Assembly: GCA_039033215.1 (NCBI GenBank)
Contig: JBCCDA010000004.1
Span: forward strand, 24,499 to 88,498
Direction: 5' to 3'
Source: Thermohalobaculum sp039033215
GTDB taxonomy: Bacteria; Pseudomonadota; Alphaproteobacteria; Rhodobacterales; Rhodobacteraceae
Length of the DNA stretch: 64,000 bases
Part shown: positions 26,437-34,387 of the stretch, in pieces
Numbering within the stretch: the stretch's first letter is position 1
Layout: each line of letters opens with the position of its first letter
Translations under genes and position numbers: made by a program
The notes under the pieces: generated by a model
The model's database searches: none
What the model saw: the letters and a program-made list of their open reading frames with translations, nothing else
What the model was told of the DNA's origin: nothing

Positions 26437-27066
26437 ATGAAGGGCATCCCTGCAAGCATCTATGTGGGCGCCAAGGAGCGCACGCTGACCGATCGGCTGG
26501 GCCTTGCGCCCGATGCGTTGCCGGCGGGCGGCAACTGGTACCCCGAAGAGAACGTGCTCGAATTGATGGTCGACCTCGTCGAAGAGCTGCGCCCACAGGA
26601 GATCGTCGTCTGCGGCTCGGGTCTGAGCGTCCCGGTGCTTGCGCTGGCGGCGGCTGAGCACGGCGGGGGCTGGGTCACTGCGCTGGACGATGACAATCGC
26701 TCACGGGTGATGACCGAAGCGCTGCTGGGCCGTGTCGGCGCCAGTGCCCGGCTGCTGCGGGCCGAACTGACCGAGTATGACAAGCACAACAAGTGGTACG
26801 GGCGCTGGTCGCTGGGCGGCTTGCCAGAACGTATCGACTTGCTAGTCATCGATGGACCGGGTCATTTCGCGGGCCGATGCCCGCGCTGGCCGGCGGGGCC
26901 CGAGCTGTTTCCTCGGTTGAGCGACGGTGGCGCGATCCTTCTGGACGATGGAAACCGCGTCAAGGAGAAGAGGGCGCTCGAGGCCTGGGCGTCCGAGTTT
27001 CCTTGGCTGCAAAGACAGAAGCGGCGCCGGTCGGGCGGTGCTGTGTTGCTGCGCCGCGAGGAGTGA
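26437..27066 (+). CDS. Class I SAM-dependent methyltransferase-like protein
   Basis: The 209-aa protein contains EIVVCGSGLSVPVLALAAAE followed by WVTALDDD, a pattern like motifs I and II of Rossmann-fold methyltransferases (G-x-G-x-S and a following acidic strand end), then LLVIDGPGHF and GGAILLDDGNR, matching later strands. This resembles the MTase_24 group. The glycine motif is degenerate, so activity is uncertain. I set the start at 26437 (MKGIPASIYVGAKER); the upstream part of the open frame overlaps xseA. It ends four bases before purD and is probably co-transcribed with it. Confidence 0.6.
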   Translation: MKGIPASIYVGAKERTLTDRLGLAPDALPAGGNWYPEENVLELMVDLVEELRPQEIVVCGSGLSVPVLALAAAEHGGGWVTALDDDNRSRVMTEALLGRVGASARLLRAELTEYDKHNKWYGRWSLGGLPERIDLLVIDGPGHFAGRCPRWPAGPELFPRLSDGGAILLDDGNRVKEKRALEAWASEFPWLQRQKRRRSGGAVLLRREE

Positions 27067-27070
27067 GTCT

Positions 27071-28342
27071 ATGCATATCCTGGTTCTGGGCGGCGGTGGC
27101 CGTGAACACGCGCTCGCCTGGAAGATCGCCCAGTCTCCGCTTCTCTCGCGCTTGAGCGTCGCGCCTGGCAATGCCGGGATCGCCGAGGTGGCCGAGTGTG
27201 TTGCGTTGGACCCGATGGATGGCGCGGCTGTCGCGTCCTGGTGCAAGGCCGAGGACGTCGGGCTGGTCGTCGTGGGTCCGGAGGCGCCCCTTGCAGCCGG
27301 CGTCTCCGACACGCTGCGCGCCGCTGGACTCCCCGTCTTCGGACCTTCCGCCGCTGCTGCCCGGTTGGAGGCGTCCAAGTCCTTCACCAAGGAGGTTTGC
27401 GATGCATGTGGTGCGCCGACAGCCGCCTGGGCGCGCTTCTCGGACCGCAATGCAGCGTTGGCCTATGTGCGGGCCAAAGGGGCGCCGACGGTCGTGAAGG
27501 CGGATGGCCTCGCGGCTGGCAAGGGGGTGGTCGTGGCCGAGACCCTCTCGCAGGCTGAAGACGCCATCCACGACATGTTCAGCGGCAGCTTCGGCGACGC
27601 GGGTGCCGAAGTGGTCATCGAGGAGTTCATGGGTGGTGAGGAAGCCTCGCTCTTTGTGCTCACGGACGGAAAAGCGATCGTGCCGCTCGCCTCTGCACAG
27701 GATCACAAGCGCGCATTCGACGGAGATGAGGGGCCCAACACCGGGGGAATGGGTGCCTACTCCCCGGCGCCGGTGATGAGCGATGACATCACCGAGCGGG
27801 CGCTGACCGAAATCGTGGGGCCGACAATTGACGAGATGGCCCGGCGCGGCACCCCCTACAGCGGTGTCCTCTATGCCGGGTTGATGATCGACGACAGCGG
27901 CCCCCGGCTGATCGAATACAACGTGCGCTTCGGCGATCCCGAATGCCAGGTCCTGATGCTGCGACTCGCTGCTGACATTGTGCCCGCGCTGATGGCCTGT
28001 GCCACTGGCGACCTCGCGAACGTTGCGTTCGACTGGCACCCTGATCCGGCGATGACGGTGGTGATGGCAGCCAAGGGATATCCGGGCAGCTATGAAAAGG
28101 GCACGCTGATCCGCGGGCTCGATAATGCTGGCGAGATCGATGGCGTCACTGTCTTCCATGCCGGCACCAGGAAGGGGCCGGCCGGGACCGAGGCAGCGGG
28201 TGGTCGGGTCCTCAATGTCTCCGCCATTGGCCCGACCCTGGCGGTGGCCCGGGAGCGGGCTTACGGCGCAGTCGATCTCATCAACTGGCCGCAGGGGTTC
28301 TTTCGTCGGGACATAGGATGGCGGGCCCTGTCTGACCGCTGA
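27071..28342 (+). CDS. purD: Phosphoribosylamine-glycine ligase
   Basis: PurD joins glycine to phosphoribosylamine with ATP in the second step of purine synthesis. The 423-aa protein begins MHILVLGGGGREHALAWKIA, and carries the ATP-grasp segments VVKADGLAAGKGVVVAE, the near-invariant DHKRAFDGDEGPNTGGMGAY, and IEYNVRFGDPECQ (metal-binding E and N). Length is typical. The ATG at 27071 follows GAGGAGTGAG, which spans the end of the previous gene. Confidence 0.97.
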   Translation: MHILVLGGGGREHALAWKIAQSPLLSRLSVAPGNAGIAEVAECVALDPMDGAAVASWCKAEDVGLVVVGPEAPLAAGVSDTLRAAGLPVFGPSAAAARLEASKSFTKEVCDACGAPTAAWARFSDRNAALAYVRAKGAPTVVKADGLAAGKGVVVAETLSQAEDAIHDMFSGSFGDAGAEVVIEEFMGGEEASLFVLTDGKAIVPLASAQDHKRAFDGDEGPNTGGMGAYSPAPVMSDDITERALTEIVGPTIDEMARRGTPYSGVLYAGLMIDDSGPRLIEYNVRFGDPECQVLMLRLAADIVPALMACATGDLANVAFDWHPDPAMTVVMAAKGYPGSYEKGTLIRGLDNAGEIDGVTVFHAGTRKGPAGTEAAGGRVLNVSAIGPTLAVARERAYGAVDLINWPQGFFRRDIGWRALSDR

Positions 28343-28369
28343 CTGCCGAGCAGGGACGTTTCACCAAGC

Positions 28370-28413
28370 GACACGGGTCCCACCGCGTTCTTCAGCGGTG
28401 GGGGTATCGTGTC
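28370..28413. terminator. Hairpin between purD and the convergent gene
   Basis: CCCACCGC (28379-28386) pairs with GCGGTGGG (28395-28402), and GACACG (28370-28375) pairs with CGTGTC (28408-28413) outside it. A further GGACCCG at 28416-28422 could pair with CGGGTCC at 28374-28380 instead. It probably terminates purD and may serve both strands. Confidence 0.6.
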
Positions 28414-28460
28414 ACGGACCCGCTTGCGGGGACGTGGCCGCTGGCCTCGATCGTGCGTGT

Positions 28461-29507
28461 TCAGCCGCGTTTGCCGAAGAGCGTTGACAGGCCTTCGCGC
28501 AGCACCGCCAGGTCACAACTGATGCTCTGGTTCTCGATGATCGTTCCGCTTGAATCTCGCGCGCATCCCGGCGCGGCCCGGGCCACCGGCTGCTTGGCGA
28601 ACGGCATGATCTGGGGAGCTTCGGGCTCTGCCGCCGCCCGTCGTGCTTCCATCCGCGCCAGCACCAACGAGCCTGCCTTGATCAGCTCTTCGCGCTGCTC
28701 GGCAAGAACATAGCCATCTCCGTCCAAACCAGCCTCGGTCTGCCATGCCTCGATCGCCGCGCGGGTTCTCGGTCCGAACACCCCATCCGCGCCGTTCGGG
28801 CTATGGCCAAGGGCCGCGAGGCCCAGTTGAATGGTACGCCGCTCTGCGCGCGACAGCGCAAGTTTGTCCTCTTCCAAGGCGCCGGCCAGCATTTTCGGTG
28901 GGGCGGAGACCGGAGCTTCTGTGCCGGGCTGCACACGTCTCAGCCACGCCGAGGCATGCTCGACCGCGTCGAGCGCCGGCGCCGTGACCGGTCGCAGATC
29001 ATCCAGAGCGACGGCACCCGGCACTGAAAGCGCCTCGGGGCCGTCCGTCGTCAGGGCTGCTGTCTCCATGGGCGGTGTCTGTGCCGGACGCGTTCCTGCA
29101 GGTGCGTCCGCGCCGCCACCGATCTGGGCGCCGGCTGCTTCAAGACCGCGGTCGACCACTGTCGGATCGGGGGCGGAGGCTGCTGCGACAACCTGATCTG
29201 CCGGTGTGGGGTCATGGCGCGGGACCTCGACAATTGCGGGGGCCAAGGTCTCGACTTCGGGCGTGGCGATAACCGGCCCAATGGCGATCGCGACGTCTTT
29301 GTCTGCGTCGTCCGCGACCGCCTGCAGCGTCGTGCCCTCTTGCGTGACAGGGGCTGCCGCCATGTCGCGCAAGGGCGCGATCTTGAACAACAGAACCGGT
29401 GTCGCCAGGGCGGCACCCAGCATCAATGCCCCAAGAACAGACCAGCCTGCGCCGATTCGCGTCGTGACAACACGAGAATGGCGCGCCGCAGAATGATTGC
29501 CGCGCAT
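28461..29507 (-). CDS. Membrane-anchored protein with a peptidoglycan-binding domain
   Basis: The 348-aa protein has a basic N-terminus and one membrane segment (about residues 20-45, VLGALMLGAALATPVLLF), then a long Ala/Pro/Thr/Glu-rich periplasmic linker. A PG_binding_1-like domain follows near residues 215-280 (IQLGLAALGHSPNGADGVFG, PRTRAAIEAWQTEAGL). A short C-terminal region has two cysteines (PGCARDSSG and ISCDLA). It probably ties the envelope to the cell wall; no catalytic domain is seen. The gene faces purD. Confidence 0.75.
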   Translation of the reverse strand: MRGNHSAARHSRVVTTRIGAGWSVLGALMLGAALATPVLLFKIAPLRDMAAAPVTQEGTTLQAVADDADKDVAIAIGPVIATPEVETLAPAIVEVPRHDPTPADQVVAAASAPDPTVVDRGLEAAGAQIGGGADAPAGTRPAQTPPMETAALTTDGPEALSVPGAVALDDLRPVTAPALDAVEHASAWLRRVQPGTEAPVSAPPKMLAGALEEDKLALSRAERRTIQLGLAALGHSPNGADGVFGPRTRAAIEAWQTEAGLDGDGYVLAEQREELIKAGSLVLARMEARRAAAEPEAPQIMPFAKQPVARAAPGCARDSSGTIIENQSISCDLAVLREGLSTLFGKRG

Positions 29508-29682
29508 GTGTCCAACCTAGCTTCCAGAATTACGATGCCACAAGTCTGCCACAATCGGCCTGCGCATCAAGACCTAACTTGGCTGAGATGCGGACGCACC
29601 GCTTGACGATATCACGTCGTTGGTGCGCAGGTAGCGCCGCACTCGCGTAAGCTCGCGCAAACACCAAGGTCCGATTTCCATC

Positions 29683-30594
29683 ATGCTCCAATCACCTGCA
29701 CCGCCGACGCGTCCCCTGGCGGGTGTTGCCTGGATGGTGCTGACGGGGTTCCTGTTTGTCGCCGTCACCGGGATCGTGCGTCATCTCGGCACGGATATGT
29801 CAGCACCACAGGCGGCGTTCCTGCGCTACGCGATCGGGTTGGTCATCATCCTGCCGGCTTTCCGCCCGCTCCTGAGCGTCGCCCTGAAAGGGACGGAGTG
29901 GCGCAACTTTGCCCTGCGCGGCGTGGTCCACGGCATCGGTGTCACGCTTTGGTTCTACGCCATGGCGCGGATCCCCATCGCCGAGGTCACGGCCATCGGG
30001 TACACGGCGCCCATCTTCGTCACCATCGGGGCGGCGCTGTTCCTGGGTGAGCGCTTGCAGATGCGCCGCATCGGCGCCGTCATCGCGGCGTTCGCAGGTG
30101 CCGTGATCATCTTGCGCCCCGGGTTCCAGGAGCTGGGTCCCGGACAGCTTGCTCAGCTTTGCGCAGCGCCGCTCTTTGCGTGCTCGTTTCTGCTTGCCAA
30201 GAAGTTCACGGCTGAGGCGCCGCCGGGCCTGATCGTCGCCATGCTTTCGGTCTTCTGCACCCTGACCTTGCTGCCGGGCGCGATCCTGACCTGGCGTGAG
30301 CCGACGTGGGAGGAACTGGGTTGGCTCACGCTCACCGCCGCTTTCGCAACCGCCGGGCACTACACCCTGACGCAGGCGTTCAAATGCGCGCCCATCACGC
30401 TGACCCAACCCGTGCAGTTCCTGCAGCTTGTCTGGGCGGCGGCGCTCGGCATGGCCGTCTTTGGCGAGCCGCTTGACCCCTATGTCCTGCTGGGCGGTGC
30501 CGTTATCGTGGGCTCGGCCACATATATCTCCCACCGCGAGATGGTTGTTGCACGCCGGGCCCGGACCCCGCCTGCGCCCGCGACCAAGGTCTGA
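29683..30594 (+). CDS. DMT-superfamily (EamA) transporter
   Basis: The 303-aa inner-membrane protein has about ten predicted helices in two EamA repeats, the first starting AGVAWMVLTGFLFVAVTGIV and including the AEVTAIGYTAPIFVTIGAAL helix, and the second beginning near LAQLCAAPLFACSFLLAKKF. Such proteins export metabolites or import nucleotides, amino acids or osmolytes; the substrate cannot be inferred. It stands alone, divergent from the peptidoglycan-binding gene. Confidence 0.88.
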   Translation: MLQSPAPPTRPLAGVAWMVLTGFLFVAVTGIVRHLGTDMSAPQAAFLRYAIGLVIILPAFRPLLSVALKGTEWRNFALRGVVHGIGVTLWFYAMARIPIAEVTAIGYTAPIFVTIGAALFLGERLQMRRIGAVIAAFAGAVIILRPGFQELGPGQLAQLCAAPLFACSFLLAKKFTAEAPPGLIVAMLSVFCTLTLLPGAILTWREPTWEELGWLTLTAAFATAGHYTLTQAFKCAPITLTQPVQFLQLVWAAALGMAVFGEPLDPYVLLGGAVIVGSATYISHREMVVARRARTPPAPATKV

Positions 30595-30598
30595 GTTC

Positions 30599-30612
30599 GT
30601 AACAGCTGTTAC
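30599..30612. promoter_or_regulatory. Perfect 14-bp palindrome upstream of the RTX gene
   Basis: GTAACAGCTGTTAC is a perfect dyad, five bases past the DMT transporter stop and 104 bases before the RTX gene start. It is the size of a homodimeric regulator site. As RNA it could only form a stem without a loop, so a DNA-level role is more likely. Confidence 0.45.
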
Positions 30613-30627
30613 AGAAAAAGCTCATGT

Positions 30628-30654
30628 TATCAGGGGGCTGTGTAGCGCCTGATA
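30628..30654. promoter_or_regulatory. Inverted repeat TATCAGG/CCTGATA upstream of the RTX gene
   Basis: TATCAGG (30628-30634) and CCTGATA (30648-30654) are exact inverted arms 13 bases apart, centred about 75 bases before the RTX start. It could be a second operator or a 5'-UTR hairpin. A -10/-35 pair is not clear. Confidence 0.4.
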
Positions 30655-30715
30655 CAGAATCCGATCGTGATTGCGGCCATTCTCTCCTCAACGATTAGAC
30701 GACAGGAGAGAGACA

Positions 30716-31507
30716 ATGATCAGCTTCGAAGCTCATCTGAAGACGACCTTGATCCCGACGGAGACGCCCACCGTCAATCAGATCGCAGTCGAGAGCAAAA
30801 CGTTCAACAACGGACCTGACCCCTCAAAGGGCCACGCTTTGACTGAAAAACATGTCTGGGGAACTTGGCAGAACGACATCTTCAATGGCGGTAGATACAA
30901 TTGGGAGAACGTCGCTACCGCCTACCACGGAGGCATTGGCGTCGACACCGTCGACTACTCGAACTACTCCAACACGTCGGCTGACAAGATCAACGTAAGC
31001 CTGAAGATCGGCATGAGCTTCAGCCTGTCGGGTCGCTCGCAGGGCGACACCTACGACAGTATCGAGAACATCATTGGTACCCGCTGGAACGACGTGATCG
31101 TCGGTGACGACAAGATGATCGGAAACACGCTGGACGGGAGCCAGGGCAGCGACATCCTCTTCGGTGAGGCCGGGTCCGACCTGATCATCGGCGGTGGCGG
31201 CGTGGACACGATGTGGGGCGGGTCGCAGGACGACACATTCCGCTTCTTCTACGGGCACTCGACCTCCTACATCACGCCGGACGTGATCAAGGATTTCGAT
31301 CAGAACGGCGATGATGTGCTGGAGTTCGTCTTCGACAAACCGGCCGAGGCCACCTGGCGCGCAGAGGCATGGGTGCACGACGGCGTTGCAGGGACGATGG
31401 TCTTCGGCACCGAGGAGGTGAACTCGGGTCCCTTTGACCGTTTTGCGGTGTTCCTCGAAGGAACGGACGTCAGCGACGTTGGCGCCGACGACTTTGCGTT
31501 CATCTGA
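30716..31507 (+). CDS. Short RTX (haemolysin-type calcium-binding repeat) protein
   Basis: The 263-aa protein has no N-terminal signal peptide, as expected for type I secretion. Its middle holds RTX-type nonapeptides that wind into a calcium beta-roll: GTRWNDVIVGDD, GSQGSDILFGEAGSDLIIGG, GGVDTMWGGSQDD. The C-terminal third, ending DVGADDFAFI, has the small-acidic-hydrophobic character of T1SS signals. There is no enzymatic domain; the first 110 residues resemble M10-type serralysin C-terminal or adhesin segments. Base composition is somewhat lower in GC than its neighbours. A GGAGAG site precedes the ATG. No ABC exporter genes are nearby. Confidence 0.85.
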   Translation: MISFEAHLKTTLIPTETPTVNQIAVESKTFNNGPDPSKGHALTEKHVWGTWQNDIFNGGRYNWENVATAYHGGIGVDTVDYSNYSNTSADKINVSLKIGMSFSLSGRSQGDTYDSIENIIGTRWNDVIVGDDKMIGNTLDGSQGSDILFGEAGSDLIIGGGGVDTMWGGSQDDTFRFFYGHSTSYITPDVIKDFDQNGDDVLEFVFDKPAEATWRAEAWVHDGVAGTMVFGTEEVNSGPFDRFAVFLEGTDVSDVGADDFAFI

Positions 31508-31679
31508 TCAGGCGCGTGTTGCGTTGTGACGCCGCGCAGCATCCCACTTGCACTTCACTCAGTCTGTGCGCGAGCCCTTGCGTGTCCAATTTCGTTGTTG
31601 CGTCACAGAGAGGTGGAGCGCGCGGTCGTGAGACGGCGCTTTGGGCACAGGTCGCCAGCAATCGCGCGATGTGATTCGC

Positions 31680-32813
31680 CTACTTCAGCGTCGCCAACAG
31701 TCCCGCGATGAGCTTGCCGCGCTCCGATAGGCTCTCGACAAGGATGTGCTCGGTCAGCGTATGCAGCCCCTTGCCGCGAGGGCCAAGCGAGTCGAGCGTA
31801 GGGATCCCCATGGCCCCGGTGAAGTTGCCATCCGAACCACCGCCGGCCATCTCTGCCGGGATCTCGTAGCCGAGGTCCTTGGCCAGCCGGCTTGCATGTT
31901 CGTAGAGCGCCTTGTCCTGGTCGCTGGGCTCCCAGACCGGTCGGGTGACACCGCGGGTGACGGTGAAGGTCAGGTCGTCGGAGGTGTAGGATAGTCCCAG
32001 CATCTTCTCGACGGCGGCGTCCAGGTCGTCCTGGCGTTTGGCCATGCAGATTGCCTGAGCCGTGGCGCCAGAGGGCACACAGTTGACGTGCAGCTGCTCG
32101 GACTGGAGGCAACCAACCGAATAGGTGGCGTCGTCGGTCGTCATCTGCTCAATTGCCAGGAGCTGCTTGGCCATCTCGCGGAGCGCCGAGACACCCTTGC
32201 GGGGGTCGACGCCAGCATGGTTCGGCACGCCCCGGCATTCTAGGTTGAAGCGGGCGATCGCATAGCGGCCCCAGACAACGCGGCCGTTGTCCCAGGAAGG
32301 TTCCGGCACCAGCACGTACCGCTGGTTCTTCGCAGATGCCTCAATGACTTCGCGTGTCGACGGGGTTCCGATCTCCTCGTCCGGGGTGAAGAGCACGGTG
32401 ATCGGCAGCGGCGTCTCAATGCCGGCCTTGGCCAGCTGGCGGATCGCTTCCATGGAGATGTAATTGCCCGATTTCATGTCTTGAATGCCGGGCCCCCACG
32501 CTTTGCCGTCTTCATGCCTGAACGGATTTACGTCAAGCGTTCCAAGAGGATGCACCGTGTCCATGTGCCCGGCGATCAGGATGCCTGGTTGCCCCATCTT
32601 GGGGTGCGGGAAGGTCGCGCGCACGCAGCCCCCGCAGCCCAGCCGCCCTGGAATACGCTCGATCGTGGCGCCCAAGGCGGCCAGGTCATAGGCTGCCAGG
32701 TCGATCATGCGGTCGACGGCGGCGGCGTCATGGGTCGGGCTTTCGCACTCCACCCAGGGCTTCAAGCCACGAACCATCGCATCATCATCGAAGGGCAGGG
32801 CATTGAAATCCAT
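31680..32813 (-). CDS. M20-family metallopeptidase, carboxypeptidase G2-like
   Basis: The 377-aa zinc hydrolase has the M20 signatures GHMDTVHPLGT (metal His and catalytic Asp), GPGIQDMKSGN (bridging Asp), and FTPDEEIGTP (catalytic Glu pair), with a dimerisation domain between and GGGSDGNF near the end. The closest pattern is carboxypeptidase G2/glutamate carboxypeptidase, which removes C-terminal glutamate or cleaves related amides. It is cytoplasmic (no signal peptide). It is the last gene of a seven-gene operon, 12 bases after the second M20 gene, suggesting that the operon handles an amide- or peptide-linked substrate. Confidence 0.88.
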   Translation of the reverse strand: MDFNALPFDDDAMVRGLKPWVECESPTHDAAAVDRMIDLAAYDLAALGATIERIPGRLGCGGCVRATFPHPKMGQPGILIAGHMDTVHPLGTLDVNPFRHEDGKAWGPGIQDMKSGNYISMEAIRQLAKAGIETPLPITVLFTPDEEIGTPSTREVIEASAKNQRYVLVPEPSWDNGRVVWGRYAIARFNLECRGVPNHAGVDPRKGVSALREMAKQLLAIEQMTTDDATYSVGCLQSEQLHVNCVPSGATAQAICMAKRQDDLDAAVEKMLGLSYTSDDLTFTVTRGVTRPVWEPSDQDKALYEHASRLAKDLGYEIPAEMAGGGSDGNFTGAMGIPTLDSLGPRGKGLHTLTEHILVESLSERGKLIAGLLATLK

Positions 32814-32825
32814 GAGACTCTCTCC

Positions 32826-33986
32826 TCAGGCGGCTGCGCGGCGCTGGACCATCTTGGCGTAGATCGAAGCGCCGACGGGTAGCATGGTATCGTCGATGTA
32901 GAACCCATCGTTGTGGAGCGGCACGTCGCCCGCATGGCCAAGGGTGCAGTAGGCGCCCGGCACGACGCGCAGCATGTCGGCGAAGTCCTCCGAGCCCGTC
33001 TTGACCTTGGGTGTCACCTCGGTGTTCTGCGCGCCCACCACCTCGGCCGCGATCTTCAGCATCTCGCGGGAGAGCTGATCGTCGTTCACCAGAACGTCGA
33101 AGATCTCCTGGTTCTTGTACTCGATCTCAACACCGTACGCCTGACCGATACCCTTGGCGAGGTCCGCCATGCGCCCGCGCACCATGTTGGCGACGTCGGT
33201 ATCGAAGTACCGCATGGTGCCCGAGATCGTGCAGTCGGACGGGATCACGTTATAGGCGGCGCCTGCGTGGATTTGAGTGACTGAGAGCACCAGCGGTTCG
33301 GTCGGTGGCACGTTGCGGGCGACGATCGACTGCAACTGTTGGACGAAGCTCGTGGCGATCAGGATCGGGTCGCGCGCTTTCTCTGGCATGGCCGCATGGC
33401 TGCCGAAGCCGCGGATGATGAAGTCGAAGAAATCCGCCCCCGCCATCGCCTCACCCGGCTTGCAGCCGACCTTCAGGGGCTCGTGGTAGGGCGAGTTGTG
33501 CATGCCGTAGATCTCGTCGCAGGGGAAACGCTGGAAGAGATCATCGGCCAGCATGGCCCGCGCCCCGCCCAGCCCTTCCTCGGCAGGCTGGAAGATGAAG
33601 ACGGCCGTGCCGGAGAAGTCCTTGGTTTCCGCCAGGTAGCGCGCCGCGCCCAGCAGCATTGCCGTGTGCGCGTCGTGCCCGCAGGCATGCATCACACCTG
33701 GCGTCTTCGAGGCATAGGGCAGGTTGGTCTTCTCGTCGATCGGCAGCGCGTCCATATCGGCGCGCAGGCCGATGCGGCGGCCTGGGCCCTTGTCCCCCTG
33801 CAGGATGCCCACGACGCCCGTGTTGCCGACATGTGTGTGCGTCTCGATCCCCCAGCTTTTCAGCAGGTCGGCGACGATGCCCGAGGTGCGGACCTCCTGC
33901 ATGCCCAGTTCCGGATGCTCGTGGAAGTCGCGGCGGATGGCGGTGATGTCGTCGGCGAACTCGGCGATGCGGTCGATCACGGGCAT
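32826..33986 (-). CDS. M20D amidohydrolase (hippurate hydrolase-like)
   Basis: The 386-aa protein belongs to the M20D group that removes acyl groups from amino acids (hippurate, IAA-amino acid and N-acetyl-amino acid hydrolases). Motifs are RRDFHEHPELGMQE, GLRADMDALPI, the metal-binding MHACGHDAHTAM, FQPAEEGLGGA and the C-terminal GSEDFADM and LHND. I set the start at 33986 (MPVIDRIAEFADD), preceded by GAGGAGAGA. Its upstream neighbour is the small AtuA-related gene. Having two M20 enzymes of different subfamilies side by side is notable. Confidence 0.93.
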   Translation of the reverse strand: MPVIDRIAEFADDITAIRRDFHEHPELGMQEVRTSGIVADLLKSWGIETHTHVGNTGVVGILQGDKGPGRRIGLRADMDALPIDEKTNLPYASKTPGVMHACGHDAHTAMLLGAARYLAETKDFSGTAVFIFQPAEEGLGGARAMLADDLFQRFPCDEIYGMHNSPYHEPLKVGCKPGEAMAGADFFDFIIRGFGSHAAMPEKARDPILIATSFVQQLQSIVARNVPPTEPLVLSVTQIHAGAAYNVIPSDCTISGTMRYFDTDVANMVRGRMADLAKGIGQAYGVEIEYKNQEIFDVLVNDDQLSREMLKIAAEVVGAQNTEVTPKVKTGSEDFADMLRVVPGAYCTLGHAGDVPLHNDGFYIDDTMLPVGASIYAKMVQRRAAA

Positions 33987-34018
33987 GGGTCTCTCCTCGT
34001 CGCGGGCGCAGAGGCGCC

Positions 34019-34387
34019 TCAGATGTTGTTCAGGTAGGACGAGCAATCCGGCACCGCGTCGCGCGGCACGTTCACCATAAGCTCGCCCAGCAGCAGAAAG
34101 GATAGCGTCTTCCCGTGCCGGTCCAAGCCAAGAGAAGCGTTGACACCGCCCTGGAGCGCATTCTCGATGACAAAGTTCAGGGCGTGGAGGTTCGGTAGCT
34201 CATAGCGTCGGCACATGGTGGCGCCCAGATGGGCGAAGGTTTCAAGCACGCGTTCTTCGGTGGCCTGCTCCAGCAGATGGCGCCAAGCCTCGGGCTTATA
34301 CGCGATGACCGAGACGTTGGATGTGTCGCCCTTGTCGCCCGCCCGGCCATGGGCGATGGCGTGAAGCGGAAGGTGCAGCGTCGTCAT
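34019..34387 (-). CDS. AtuA-related small protein
   Basis: The 122-aa protein starts MTTLHLPLHAIAHGRAGDKG and has the DTSNVSVIAY segment typical of the small partner found next to, or fused with, DUF1446 (AtuA) proteins. In acyclic terpene utilisation AtuA is required, but its chemistry is not established. The ATG overlaps the stop of the adjacent large AtuA gene, so the two are made in tandem and probably form one complex. Confidence 0.8.
   Translation of the reverse strand: MTTLHLPLHAIAHGRAGDKGDTSNVSVIAYKPEAWRHLLEQATEERVLETFAHLGATMCRRYELPNLHALNFVIENALQGGVNASLGLDRHGKTLSFLLLGELMVNVPRDAVPDCSSYLNNI

Noticed and set aside
31060..31250. Regularly spaced short repeats that could suggest a tandem or CRISPR-like array
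   Set aside because: They are the codons of RTX glycine-aspartate nonapeptides within an intact gene, not DNA-level repeats with spacers.
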